From NCBI GenBank assembly GCA_040510575.1, contig JBEVIU010000151.1, positions 1 to 14,024 on the forward strand: a DNA stretch of 14,024 nucleotides. Direction: 5' to 3'. Below are positions 1 through 7,806 of the stretch, piece by piece. This DNA comes from DASUMF01 sp040510575. GTDB lineage: Bacteria > Actinomycetota > Acidimicrobiia > IMCC26256 > DASPTH01. The notes under the pieces were generated by a model. The model did no database searches and was not told the origin of the DNA. It was given only the letters and a program-made list of their open reading frames with translations. The position numbers and the translations under genes are program-made. Each line of letters opens with the position of its first letter. The stretch's first letter is position 1.

Positions 1-876
1 GACCATCTCCTGTTCGCGGGTCCGCCGGGGCTGGGCAAGACCACGCTGTCGGGGATCGTGGCCGCCGAGCTCGAGGTGGGCCTGCGGATCACCAGCGGCC
101 CGGCGCTCGAACGGGCGGGCGATCTCGCCGCCATCCTCACCAACCTCGACGACGGCGACGTGCTCTTCATCGACGAGATCCACCGCCTGCCGCGCGCTGT
201 CGAAGAGGTGCTCTATCCCGCGATGGAGGATTTCCAGCTCGACATCGTGATCGGGAAGGGCCCGTCCGCGCGCTCGATCCGCCTCGAGCTCCCGCGGTTC
301 ACCCTCGTCGGCGCCACCACGCGCACCGGTCTCATCACCGGACCGTTGCGCGACCGGTTCGGGTTCGTCGCCCGACTCGACTACTACGACCCCGACGAGC
401 TGGTCACCATCGTGGAACGCACGGCGCGGATCCTGGGCGTGCCGCTCGATCCGTCGGGTGCGCTCGAGATCGCCCGCCGTGCGCGGGGCACGCCCCGGAT
501 CGCCAACCGGCTCCTCAAGCGGGTGCGCGACTACGCGGAGGTGCGCGCCGACGGCAGCGTCACCGGCGACGTCGCCCGCGACGCTCTCGTGCTGTTCGAG
601 GTCGACGAGCTCGGCCTCGACAAGGTCGACCGGGCGGTGTTGACCGCGCTCTGCACCACGTTCGGTGGACGGGCCGTCGGCCTCCACACCCTCGCGGTCA
701 CGGTCGCCGAGGAGCCCGAGACGGTGGAGGAGGTCTACGAGCCGTTCCTGCTCAAAGCGGGCCTGCTCGACCGCACGCAACGGGGTCGCGTCGCCACCCC
801 GGCGGCGTTCGCCCACCTCGGCCTCACGATGCCGCAGCCCCCGACTGACCCCAACCTCTTCGGGGCCGACCGCTAG
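1..876 (+). CDS. ruvB: Holliday junction branch migration helicase RuvB (5' truncated by window edge)
   Basis: This is the ATPase motor of the RuvAB complex, which drives branch migration of Holliday junctions during recombinational repair. The frame is open from the first base, so only about 50-60 N-terminal residues are missing. Fragment residues 7-14 form the Walker A motif GPPGLGKT. The Walker B motif LFIDEIHR has its acidic pair at D58-E59, and it is followed by the sensor-1 stretch VGATTRTG and the arginine-finger region GPLRDRFG. The C-terminal third is the RuvB winged-helix domain, including GLLDRTQRGRVAT near the end. The stop is TAG at 874-876. In actinobacteria ruvC-ruvA-ruvB usually lies directly upstream of yajC-secD-secF, and the same order is seen here. 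Identification is secure; the true start lies outside the window. Confidence 0.97.
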   Translation, partial: DHLLFAGPPGLGKTTLSGIVAAELEVGLRITSGPALERAGDLAAILTNLDDGDVLFIDEIHRLPRAVEEVLYPAMEDFQLDIVIGKGPSARSIRLELPRFTLVGATTRTGLITGPLRDRFGFVARLDYYDPDELVTIVERTARILGVPLDPSGALEIARRARGTPRIANRLLKRVRDYAEVRADGSVTGDVARDALVLFEVDELGLDKVDRAVLTALCTTFGGRAVGLHTLAVTVAEEPETVEEVYEPFLLKAGLLDRTQRGRVATPAAFAHLGLTMPQPPTDPNLFGADR

Positions 877-948
877 CATCCACCCCCGGCCGCGGCCCTT
901 GTGGCGGCGGGACGGAAACGCCGAAGCACGGCCCGAACCAGGGATGTC

Positions 949-1287
949 ATGGAAGTCGCGATCCTCTATTTCGTCGTCCTGCTCGCGGCGTTCTACCTGC
1001 TCGTGGTGCGGCCGCAGCGCCGGCGCGCGATGCAGCATCGTGGCTTCGTCGCCGCGCTCGAGGTGGGCGACGACGTGATCACCAACGGCGGGATCTTCGG
1101 CACGATCCGCGCCCTCGACGACGAAGCCGTCGAGCTCGAGGTCGCCAGCGGCGTGATCATGAAGGTCGCCCGCGTCGCGATCTCCCAGCCGGTCCCGCCC
1201 GACCTCCCGCCAGCCGCGCCCGACGGCCCGCCGGAGCTCACCGGCCCCGGGGACGGCCCGGGGGACGGCCCGGGGGACAAGGCCTGA
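949..1287 (+). CDS. yajC: Sec translocon accessory protein YajC
   Basis: YajC is a small single-pass membrane protein that associates with SecD-SecF at the SecYEG translocon. The 112-residue product begins MEVAILYFVVLLAAFYLLVV, a membrane segment at residues 2-20. It continues with the family's RPQRRR junction, then the soluble core containing GDDVITNGGIFGTI and VASGVIMKVAR. The ATG at 949 was chosen because it places the membrane helix at the N-terminus and has AGGGA at 940-944 before it; an in-frame GTG at 901 would add 16 Arg-rich residues unlike YajC. The tail is unusual: Pro-rich and ending in three GPGD units encoded by a 12-bp tandem repeat. secD starts 1 nt after the stop, so the two are translated from one message. 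Confidence 0.93.
   Translation: MEVAILYFVVLLAAFYLLVVRPQRRRAMQHRGFVAALEVGDDVITNGGIFGTIRALDDEAVELEVASGVIMKVARVAISQPVPPDLPPAAPDGPPELTGPGDGPGDGPGDKA
1249..1278 (+). repeat. 12-bp tandem repeat (2.5 copies) in the yajC tail
   Basis: The unit GGGGACGGCCCG occurs at 1249-1260 and 1261-1272, and a half copy GGGGAC follows at 1273-1278. It is in frame and encodes the GPGD repeats at the YajC C-terminus. A related ACGGCCCG lies just upstream at 1223-1230. A unit of 12 bp keeps the frame if the copy number changes. The array ends about 10 nt before the secD start, so it also forms the G-rich ribosome-binding region for secD. Confidence 0.85.
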
Positions 1288-1288
1288 C

Positions 1289-2836
1289 GTGCGCAAGTAC
1301 TGGATCTACCTGATCGTCTCCGTGCTGTTGATCGTCGGCACGTTCGTCGCCACGCTGGCGTCGGGCAACGAGCCCGTGCTCGGCCTCGACCTCCAGGGTG
1401 GGGTCTCGGTCGTGTTGTCGCCGGTCGGGAACTACAAGTCGGACTCGCTCGACGTCGCGGTCGACGTGATCCGCAACCGGGTCGACAGCCTCGGCGTGGC
1501 CGAGCCCGAGATCACCCGTCAGGGCGACGACATCGTCGTCGACCTTCCCGGCGTGAAGGACCGCGACCGGGCGCAACGCCTCGTCGGGCGTACCGCCGAG
1601 CTGCGGTTCCGACCCGTGCTGTCGCTCGTGGCCCCGAAGGGCGACACCACGACCACCACCACGACTGCGCCCACCGGCACGACCGTGCCGGGGAGCGAGG
1701 CCACCACGACCACGACCACCACGCTGCCTGCCGACGAAGCCGCCGCGCTCGCGACGGCCGAAGCGGCAATCGCCTCGTGTGATCCGAGCGCGGTCGCCGC
1801 GCTCCCCGAGGTGCCGAGCACGAAGGTGGCCAAGGACAAGCGCGACCGCTGCGTCGTGCTCCCCGGTCGCGATCCCAAGGGTGTGCGCTACTTCCTCGGC
1901 CCGACCGCGCTCACCGGGAAGGGCGTCGACAGCGCCAAGAGCGAGTTCCGGAGCGGTGAGGGGTACGTCGTCGTCGTCGACATGAACGGTGACGGCAACG
2001 ACGCGTTCAACAAGCTGGCCGCCGCGCAGTACGCGCAGCCGTCGCCGTCGGGCAACACGGGCGGACGCGGCGCGATCGCGATCACGCTCGACGGCGTGGT
2101 GCAGTCGGCACCCGAGGTGCAGACACCGAGCTTCGACGGCTCGGTGCAGATCACCGGCGGCACCGGCGGCTTCCCGACCGACGAGGCGAACGACCTCGCC
2201 AAGCTCATCAACTACGGGTCGCTGCCCGTGCAGCTCAAGCAGGTGAACGTCGAGAACGTGTCACCGACCCTCGGCAGCGACCAGCTCCGCGCCGGGATCA
2301 TCGCCGGGCTCATCGGTCTCGCGCTGGTGGCCGTCTACATGCTCGCGTTCTACCGCCTCCTGGGCCTGGTCGTGATCTTCGGCCTCGTGCTGAGCGGGAT
2401 GACGCTGTACACCATCGTCACGTACCTCGGGCAGTCGCAGGGGCTCGCGCTCACCCTGGCCGGCGTGACCGGCATCATCGTGTCGGCGGGTGTCACCGTC
2501 GACTCGTACGTCGTCTACTTCGAGCGATTGAAGGACGAGGTGCGCGCGGGAGCCACGGTTCGCGCGTGTGCCGATCGCGCCTTCCATCGTTCGTTCCGCA
2601 CCATCCTCGCGGCCGACCTCGTGTCGCTGATCGGCGCGGCGGTGCTCTACCTGCTCGCCATCGGCGGCGTCCGCGGGTTCGCGCTCTTCCTCGGCCTGTC
2701 GACGGTGATCGACCTGGTCTTGTCGTACTTCGTGATGTATCCGCTCGTGGTGTTGATGTCGCGCCGGCCGCACCTCGTGCGCATGAAGGGCATCGGCATG
2801 GCCGCTGGTCTCGACGCTCGGGGGGTGGTGGCATGA
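1289..2836 (+). CDS. secD: Protein translocase subunit SecD
   Basis: SecD is an RND-family subunit that, with SecF, uses the proton-motive force to help pull exported proteins through SecYEG. The 515-residue product starts at GTG 1289, one base after the yajC stop. Residues about 5-25 are the first membrane helix, followed by the signature GLDLQGG at 32-38. The large extracytoplasmic domain follows, and five more helices lie between roughly 335 and 500. The conserved membrane Asp of the fourth-helix motif is D405, in VTVDSYVVYFER. The extracytoplasmic domain carries an insertion with two runs of seven threonines (120-126 and 139-145). Downstream of it, C164 and C188 could form a disulfide. 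The gene ends in an ATGA overlap with secF. Identification is very secure. Confidence 0.97.
   Translation: MRKYWIYLIVSVLLIVGTFVATLASGNEPVLGLDLQGGVSVVLSPVGNYKSDSLDVAVDVIRNRVDSLGVAEPEITRQGDDIVVDLPGVKDRDRAQRLVGRTAELRFRPVLSLVAPKGDTTTTTTTAPTGTTVPGSEATTTTTTTLPADEAAALATAEAAIASCDPSAVAALPEVPSTKVAKDKRDRCVVLPGRDPKGVRYFLGPTALTGKGVDSAKSEFRSGEGYVVVVDMNGDGNDAFNKLAAAQYAQPSPSGNTGGRGAIAITLDGVVQSAPEVQTPSFDGSVQITGGTGGFPTDEANDLAKLINYGSLPVQLKQVNVENVSPTLGSDQLRAGIIAGLIGLALVAVYMLAFYRLLGLVVIFGLVLSGMTLYTIVTYLGQSQGLALTLAGVTGIIVSAGVTVDSYVVYFERLKDEVRAGATVRACADRAFHRSFRTILAADLVSLIGAAVLYLLAIGGVRGFALFLGLSTVIDLVLSYFVMYPLVVLMSRRPHLVRMKGIGMAAGLDARGVVA
1644..1724 (+). repeat. Threonine-codon low-complexity tract in secD
   Basis: This stretch is built mostly of ACC and ACG codons and encodes two blocks of seven threonines, separated by a short Pro/Gly/Thr spacer and flanked by Ala/Pro. 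It lies in the extracytoplasmic domain of SecD and is most likely a flexible linker. Thr-rich linkers in exported proteins are common in some actinobacterial lineages; that association is general knowledge rather than something seen here. Confidence 0.8.
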
Positions 2837-4119
2837 CCGACGTGACCGAGCGCGCCCAATCGCCCGCTCCCGCGCCGCGGAAGCGTCAGACCTTCGCGGA
2901 CCTCTACCACGAGCGGACGACGTTCCAATTCATCGCGCACTCGCGCCGGTGGGCGATCATCTCGGGCCTGCTCGTCTTCGTGTCGATCGCGGCGTTCGCG
3001 ATCAACGGCCTGAACCTCGGGATCGACTTCGAAGGTGGCACCCAGTGGCAGTTCACGACCGCGAAGGGGAGCGCGTCGATCGACGACGTGCGCGACGCGA
3101 TCGACCCGCTCGGGCTCGGCGACGCCAAGGTGCTGATCATCGGGAGTGACTCCGCCCGCGTCCAGTTCGAGGAGACGTCGCCGGCGAAGCAGGAGAACGT
3201 GCGCGAAGCGCTGGCGAAGTACGCCGGGATCGCGCCCGACGAGGTGAGCATCACGAACGTCGGCCCCACGTGGGGCGACAAGGTCAGCAGCAAGGCGCTC
3301 CAGGCGCTCGTGGTGTTCTTCGCGGTGCTCGCGCTCTACCTCAGCTTCCGCTTCGAATTCAGGATGGCGATCTCGGCGCTCCTCGCCGTGCTGCACGACA
3401 TCATCATCACCGTCGGCGTCTACGCCCTCACCGGCTTCGAGGTGACACCGGCCACGGTGGTGGCCTTCCTCACCATCCTCGGCTTCTCGCTCTACGACAC
3501 CGTCGTGGTGTTCGACAAGGTGAAGGAGAACGAGGCGAAGCTCGGCACCGTGCCGGGCGACACCTACTCGGCGATGGTGAACCGATCGCTGAACCAGGTG
3601 TTGATGCGCTCGCTCAACACCTCGATCGTCGCGGTGCTCCCCGTCGCGTCGCTGCTGTTCGTCGGCACGTTCGTGCTCGGCGGTCAGACCCTCAAGGACT
3701 TCGCGCTGGCCCTGTTCGTCGGCCTGATCATCGGTGCGTACTCGTCGATCTTCGTGGCCACGCCGATCCTGGCCGCGCTGAAGGAACGCCAGCCCCGGTT
3801 CCGGGCTTTGCGCGAGCGCTCCGCGGTCGACCTCGCCCGCGCCGCGTCGAAGACCGCGAAGACGCCTGCACGGGCTGGGGCGGCACCGGCCGCGGTGGCC
3901 ACGGCTCCTGCCACGCCGGGGGACACCGGCCCGGAGGATGTCGATCCGGAGGATGCGGTGTCCCTCGACGGCCCCGTCAATGCACCGGTCGACGTCGAGC
4001 CGACACCGGCCGCCCCCTCACCAGCGGGCCAGGCTCCGGCGATGCCGGCGGCGACCCGTGGCGCGGCGAACCCGCGGCCTCGCCAGACGAGGGGCAAGAG
4101 CAAGAAGAAGCGCCGCTAG
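2833..4119 (+). CDS. secF: Protein translocase subunit SecF
   Basis: SecF is the partner of SecD in proton-driven protein export. The ATG at 2833 overlaps the secD stop by four bases (ATGA), indicating coupled translation; a G-run at 2820-2825 is the nearest Shine-Dalgarno-like sequence. The 428-residue product has a first helix at about 38-58, then the signature GIDFEGGTQ from residue 63. Five further helices follow, with the conserved fourth-helix motif YDTVVVFDKVKEN starting at Y221 and D222 as the membrane Asp. After the last helix, about 112 residues (from 317) form a cytosolic tail rich in Ala, Pro, Asp and Glu that ends in the strongly basic RGKSKKKRR. Long variable tails are seen in actinobacterial SecF. 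A longer upstream extension of this frame inside secD was rejected. Confidence 0.97.
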   Translation: MTDVTERAQSPAPAPRKRQTFADLYHERTTFQFIAHSRRWAIISGLLVFVSIAAFAINGLNLGIDFEGGTQWQFTTAKGSASIDDVRDAIDPLGLGDAKVLIIGSDSARVQFEETSPAKQENVREALAKYAGIAPDEVSITNVGPTWGDKVSSKALQALVVFFAVLALYLSFRFEFRMAISALLAVLHDIIITVGVYALTGFEVTPATVVAFLTILGFSLYDTVVVFDKVKENEAKLGTVPGDTYSAMVNRSLNQVLMRSLNTSIVAVLPVASLLFVGTFVLGGQTLKDFALALFVGLIIGAYSSIFVATPILAALKERQPRFRALRERSAVDLARAASKTAKTPARAGAAPAAVATAPATPGDTGPEDVDPEDAVSLDGPVNAPVDVEPTPAAPSPAGQAPAMPAATRGAANPRPRQTRGKSKKKRR

Positions 4120-4122
4120 AAT
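4117..4122 (+). promoter_or_regulatory. Candidate -10 element for rsh
   Basis: The hexamer TAGAAT overlaps the secF stop codon and lies 10 nt before the rsh ATG. Transcription from it would give a leaderless or near-leaderless rsh message. No convincing -35 or Shine-Dalgarno is visible. Read-through from secF may also contribute. Confidence 0.45.
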
Positions 4123-4132
4123 CAACCGACCG

Positions 4133-6373
4133 ATGAGTACCACCGAGTCGAGGATCGAGGTTCGCACCGATCGTCGCTCCGTGCTGCCGTGGCGCCGTCA
4201 TCACAGCGTCGACATCGAGGTCGCACCGCTCGTCCAGGTCTACGCCGAGCGCCACCGCCGCACCGACACCTCGCTGATCGAGACGGCGTTCGAGCTCGCC
4301 CGCAACGCCCACGTCGAGCAGGTGCGCCGCTCCGGCGAGCCCTACATCACCCATCCGCTCGGCGTCGCGCTCATCCTGGCCGATCTCGGCCTCGACGACG
4401 TCACCCTGTCGGCCGCGCTCCTCCACGACGCGGTGGAGGACACCAGCGTCACGCCCGAGGAGATCGAGACGCTCCTCGGGCACGAGGTGGCGGCCATCGT
4501 CGACGGCGTCACCAAGCTCGACCGCCTGCAGTTCGACTCCAAGGAAGCACAGCAGGCCGCGACGCTGCGCAAGATGCTCGTCGCGATGGCGAAGGACATC
4601 CGCGTCCTGCTCATCAAGCTGGCCGACCGACTCCACAACATGCGCACGATCGCCTCGCTGCCCGAGTTCAAGCAGAAGCGCATCGCGCAGGAGACCATCG
4701 ACATCTACGCGCCGCTCGCGCACCGCCTCGGCATCGCCGACGTGAAGTGGCAGCTCGAAGACCTCTCGTTCGCGGTGCTCTACCCGCAGCGGTACGCAGA
4801 GATCGAGCAGATGGTGTCGCTGCAGGCACCGGAGCGCGAAGACTTCCTCGACACCGTGCTCACCGACCTGCGCGCCCGGCTCGAGGAGCTCCACATCGAA
4901 GCCGAGGTCACCGGACGACCGAAGCACTACTGGTCGATCTACGAGAAGATGATCACGCGCGGCAAGCAGTTCGACGACGTGCAGGATCTCGTCGGCGTGC
5001 GCGTCGTCGTCGACCAGGTGAAGGACTGCTACGCCGCGCTCGGCTCCATCCACGCGATGTGGCGTCCGGTCACCGGTCGCTTCAAGGACTACATCGCGAT
5101 GCCGAAGTTCAACCTCTACCAGTCGCTGCACACGACCGTCGTCGGACCGTCGGGCAAGGCGGTCGAGGTGCAGATCCGCACGCAGGAGATGCACCGCCGC
5201 GCCGAGTACGGCATCGCCGCGCACTGGGGCTACAAGGAGCGCGAGCCGGCCGACGACCTGCTCTGGCTCCAGCGCATGGTCGACTGGCAACAGGAGACGT
5301 CGGACCCCGGCGAGTTCATGGAGTCGCTGAAGATCGACCTCGAGTACGACGAGGTCTTCGTCTTCACGCCCAAGGGCAAGGTCATCACGCTCGCCACCGG
5401 CTCCACCCCGGTCGACTTCGCGTACGCCATCCACACCGACGTGGGTCACCGGTGCATCGGCGCGCGGGTGAACGGTCGACTCGTCCCGCTCGACTCGGCG
5501 TTGGCGTCGGGCGACACCACCGAGATCTTCACGTCGAAGGTCGAAGGTGCAGGTCCGAGTCGCGACTGGTTGCAGTTCGTCCGCACGCCGAAGGCCCGCA
5601 CCAAGATCCGCCAGTGGTTCTCACGTGAACGACGCGTGGATGCGATCGACACCGGCCGCGAGGAGCTCGCGAAGGCGCTGCGCAAGGAAGGCCTCCCGGT
5701 CCAGAAGCTCGCGCAGTCCGACGCGTTGCCCCACGTCGCGGAAGCACTGCACTACGCCGACCTCGACGCGCTGCACGCTGCCATCGGCGAGCACCACGTG
5801 TCGGCCAAGGCGATCGTCCAGCGCCTCCAGAAGGAGCTGCGCGGCGGTGAGGAGCAGCTGCCGGTCACGATGGCGCGCCCGCCCCGTCCTGCGCGCGAGA
5901 ACCAGCGGCGGGCCACCGGCGTGCACGTCGAAGGCCTCGACGACGTGATGGTCCGACTGTCGCGATGCTGCACGCCGGTCCCCGGCGACGAGATCATGGG
6001 TTTCGTCACGCGTGGGCGCGGTGTGTCGGTCCATCGCACCGACTGCGCGAACGCGGCGGGTCTGGTCGACCACGCCGAGCGGCTCATCGAGGTCGAGTGG
6101 GATCACGACCAGCCGGCGACGTTCGTCGTGTCGGTCGAGATCGAGGCCCTCGACCGGGCCCGACTGTTGCGCGACGTCGCCGACGTGCTCGCCGAGCACC
6201 ACGTCAACATCTTGAGCTGCACGTCGCAGACCTCCACCGAGCGGGTGGCGAAGTTCCGCTTCGACTTCGAGCTGGCCGACCCGTCGCACCTCGAGACGAT
6301 CCTCTGGGCCGTGAAGCGGGTCGACGGGGTGTACGCCGGTTACCGCGTGCTGCCGGGCCACGCCAAAATCTGA
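4133..6373 (+). CDS. rsh: Bifunctional (p)ppGpp synthetase/hydrolase, RelA/SpoT homologue
   Basis: The enzyme makes and degrades the alarmones ppGpp and pppGpp and controls the stringent response. The 746-residue length is typical of long Rel/SpoT proteins. The N-terminal HD hydrolase domain keeps its metal-site residues: H74, the H98-D99 pair and E102-D103 in LLHDAVEDT. The synthetase domain follows (about 245-365), with RGKQFDDVQDLVGVRVV from R276 and GRFKDYIAMPKFNLYQSLHTTV after it. Next come a TGS domain (about 406-466) and the zinc-finger/CC region with C612, C613, H634 and C638. An ACT domain from about 663 completes the protein. Intact hydrolase residues suggest both activities. The ATG at 4133 fits the family; an upstream in-frame ATG at 3938 would add Arg-rich sequence inside secF. 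Apt, usual between secF and rel in actinobacteria, is absent. Confidence 0.96.
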   Translation: MSTTESRIEVRTDRRSVLPWRRHHSVDIEVAPLVQVYAERHRRTDTSLIETAFELARNAHVEQVRRSGEPYITHPLGVALILADLGLDDVTLSAALLHDAVEDTSVTPEEIETLLGHEVAAIVDGVTKLDRLQFDSKEAQQAATLRKMLVAMAKDIRVLLIKLADRLHNMRTIASLPEFKQKRIAQETIDIYAPLAHRLGIADVKWQLEDLSFAVLYPQRYAEIEQMVSLQAPEREDFLDTVLTDLRARLEELHIEAEVTGRPKHYWSIYEKMITRGKQFDDVQDLVGVRVVVDQVKDCYAALGSIHAMWRPVTGRFKDYIAMPKFNLYQSLHTTVVGPSGKAVEVQIRTQEMHRRAEYGIAAHWGYKEREPADDLLWLQRMVDWQQETSDPGEFMESLKIDLEYDEVFVFTPKGKVITLATGSTPVDFAYAIHTDVGHRCIGARVNGRLVPLDSALASGDTTEIFTSKVEGAGPSRDWLQFVRTPKARTKIRQWFSRERRVDAIDTGREELAKALRKEGLPVQKLAQSDALPHVAEALHYADLDALHAAIGEHHVSAKAIVQRLQKELRGGEEQLPVTMARPPRPARENQRRATGVHVEGLDDVMVRLSRCCTPVPGDEIMGFVTRGRGVSVHRTDCANAAGLVDHAERLIEVEWDHDQPATFVVSVEIEALDRARLLRDVADVLAEHHVNILSCTSQTSTERVAKFRFDFELADPSHLETILWAVKRVDGVYAGYRVLPGHAKI

Positions 6374-6410
6374 ACTCGCTCCGCCTCGAACCTGGATGCG
6401 CGGCTCGCGG

Positions 6411-6450
6411 ACGCTCGCTCGTACGCACCTACGCTCGCTTCGCTCACTTC
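6411..6450 (+). repeat. 20-nt imperfect direct repeat in the rsh-hisS spacer
   Basis: ACGCTCGCT occurs at 6411-6419 and again at 6431-6439, a 20-nt period, with looser similarity across the full units. A third, shorter CGCTCGC lies at 6471-6477. The surrounding 128-nt spacer is dominated by CTCGCT/TCGCTC steps. It has no Shine-Dalgarno, no recognisable RNA gene and only a weak CGCG-GCT-CGCG hairpin at 6399-6409. It may be a copy of a dispersed intergenic repeat; this cannot be tested from one window. Confidence 0.5.
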
Positions 6451-6489
6451 GGATGCTCCATTGAGCCCAGCGCTCGCAAGCCGCGCCGG

Positions 6490-6495
6490 TACGAT
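6490..6495 (+). promoter_or_regulatory. Candidate -10 element for leaderless hisS transcript
   Basis: TACGAT lies within CGGTACGAT and is followed after exactly 6 nt by the hisS GTG, where transcription would be expected to start. No Shine-Dalgarno is present. The same nonamer CGGTACGAT precedes alaS. TTGAGC at 6461-6466 is too far upstream (23 nt) to be a normal -35. GCGCCGGT is directly repeated at 6483-6490 and 6496-6503, around the -10. Confidence 0.6.
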
Positions 6496-6501
6496 GCGCC
6501 G

Positions 6502-7806
6502 GTGTCCGGCTTCCGCGCTCCCATCGGCACGCGCGACGTCGTCCCGCCGGAATCCGAGCGGTGGATGGCGTTCATCGAGACGTTCGCGACCCGGGCGGCA
6601 CGGTCGGGATTCGGCCTCGTGGTCACGCCGATCTTCGAGCACTACGAGGTGTTCCAACGGGTCGGTGAGTCCACCGACGTGGTCCGCAAGGAGATGTACG
6701 ACTTCGAGGACAAGGGCGGCCGGCACGTCGCGCTCCGGCCGGAAGGCACCGCCGGCGTCGTGCGCGCGTTCGTCGAGCACCCGCAGCCGGTGCCCTGGAA
6801 GGTCTGGTACCTCGCGCCGCACTTCCGCTACGAGCGCCCGCAGAAGGGCCGCCTGCGTCAACACCACCAGGTGGGCGCGGAGGTCCTCGGCGTCGACGAC
6901 CCGCAACTCGACGTGGAGGTCATCGCGCTGGCGCACGGCTTCTACCGCGACCTCGGCCTCCGCGACGTCACCCTCACGGTCAACTCGATGGGCGACGAGG
7001 AAGGTCGTGCCGCGTACGTCGCACAACTGCGCGACTACCTGCTCTCACACGGTGAAGCACTTGGCGACGAGTTCCGCGCTCGTGTCGACGCGAACCCATT
7101 GCGTGTGCTCGACACCAAGGTCGACGCGTGGCACGACGTGGTCGAGCACGCGCCGCAGATCACCGAGCACCTCTCCGAGCCCGAGCGGGCGCACTTCGAA
7201 GCGGTGCAGGCAGGCCTCGACGCGCTCGGCATCGGCTACGAGCTCAACCCGCGTCTGGTGCGCGGGCTCGACTACTACACGAGCACCACCTTCGAGTTCG
7301 CGAGCCACGCGCTCGACGCAGCGCAGAACGGGATCGGCGGCGGTGGTCGCTACGACAAGTTGGCCGAGCAGCTGGGCGGGAAGCCCACGCCCGGCATCGG
7401 CTTCGGGATCGGGATCGAACGGGTGCTGATCGCGTGCGACGCCGAAGGTGCGTTCGCGGCTCCCGCACCACGGGTCGACGCGTTCGTCGTCAACGGCCTG
7501 GGTGCCGACGCCGGGGTGGCCGTCACCCTCCTCGTGGCCGAGTTGCGTGAAGAGGGCTTGCGGGCCGAGCGCAGCTATGGCGACCGGTCGGTGAAGGCGC
7601 AGTGGAAGCAGGCCGACCGCGCCGGCGCGGCGTACGGCGTGATGCTCGGCCGCGACGAAGCGACTCGCGGCACCGTGGCGGTGAAGGACCTGCACTCCGG
7701 TGAACAGGTCGAGGTGTCACGAGGCCAGTTGGCAGGTTGGCTGCACTCCCGCCGGGAGCAGGCAGGCCACGAGCAGTCCGACCCAGGACGGAGAGGTTCT
7801 TCATGA
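6502..7806 (+). CDS. hisS: Histidyl-tRNA synthetase
   Basis: This class II synthetase charges tRNA-His with histidine in the cytosol. The 434-residue product is of normal length. It opens with the typical RAPIGTRDVVPPE. Motif 2 is FRYERPQKGRLRQHHQ from F108. The two histidine-specific motifs are RGLDYYTS from R254 and GGGGRYDKL from G279, and motif 3 is GIGFGIGIERVL. The last ~100 residues form the anticodon-binding domain. The GTG at 6502 was chosen because conserved sequence begins there and a -10 hexamer lies 6 nt before it. The frame stays open far upstream, but that part reads as an rsh shadow plus low-complexity spacer. The stop overlaps the aspS start by four bases, so the two synthetases form an operon. 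Confidence 0.96.
   Translation: MSGFRAPIGTRDVVPPESERWMAFIETFATRAARSGFGLVVTPIFEHYEVFQRVGESTDVVRKEMYDFEDKGGRHVALRPEGTAGVVRAFVEHPQPVPWKVWYLAPHFRYERPQKGRLRQHHQVGAEVLGVDDPQLDVEVIALAHGFYRDLGLRDVTLTVNSMGDEEGRAAYVAQLRDYLLSHGEALGDEFRARVDANPLRVLDTKVDAWHDVVEHAPQITEHLSEPERAHFEAVQAGLDALGIGYELNPRLVRGLDYYTSTTFEFASHALDAAQNGIGGGGRYDKLAEQLGGKPTPGIGFGIGIERVLIACDAEGAFAAPAPRVDAFVVNGLGADAGVAVTLLVAELREEGLRAERSYGDRSVKAQWKQADRAGAAYGVMLGRDEATRGTVAVKDLHSGEQVEVSRGQLAGWLHSRREQAGHEQSDPGRRGSS
7789..7796 (+). promoter_or_regulatory. Ribosome binding site that decides the aspS start
   Basis: The purine-rich CGGAGAGG ends 6 nt before the ATG at 7803. A second ATG follows directly at 7806; the spacing favours the first, which also creates the ATGA overlap with hisS. 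Confidence 0.7.

Noticed and set aside
874..879. TAGCAT as a -10 promoter element for yajC
   Set aside because: There is no -35 and it lies about 70 nt from the start; yajC has its own Shine-Dalgarno and can be read from the ruvB transcript.
888..897. Perfect palindrome GGCCGCGGCC in the ruvB-yajC gap
   Set aside because: Ten GC-only bases are expected by chance in DNA of this composition, and there is no loop or T-tract for a terminator.
901..948. Longer yajC start at GTG 901
   Set aside because: It would place 16 Arg-rich residues before the N-terminal membrane helix, and AGGGA fits the ATG at 949 better.
3977..5449. 490-codon open frame on the minus strand
   Set aside because: It lies antisense to secF and rsh, whose protein motifs are unmistakable. 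Its translation is rich in Arg, Asp, Glu and Leu, as expected from the complement of high-GC coding DNA.
5965..6501. Upstream extension of the hisS frame
   Set aside because: The first part overlaps the zinc-finger and ACT domains of rsh in another frame, and the rest is low-complexity spacer. Conserved HisRS sequence begins at the GTG at 6502.
6374..6501. T-box or other riboswitch upstream of hisS
   Set aside because: No T-box core, specifier stem or terminator hairpin is visible, and the -10 lies 6 nt before the start codon, leaving no leader to fold.
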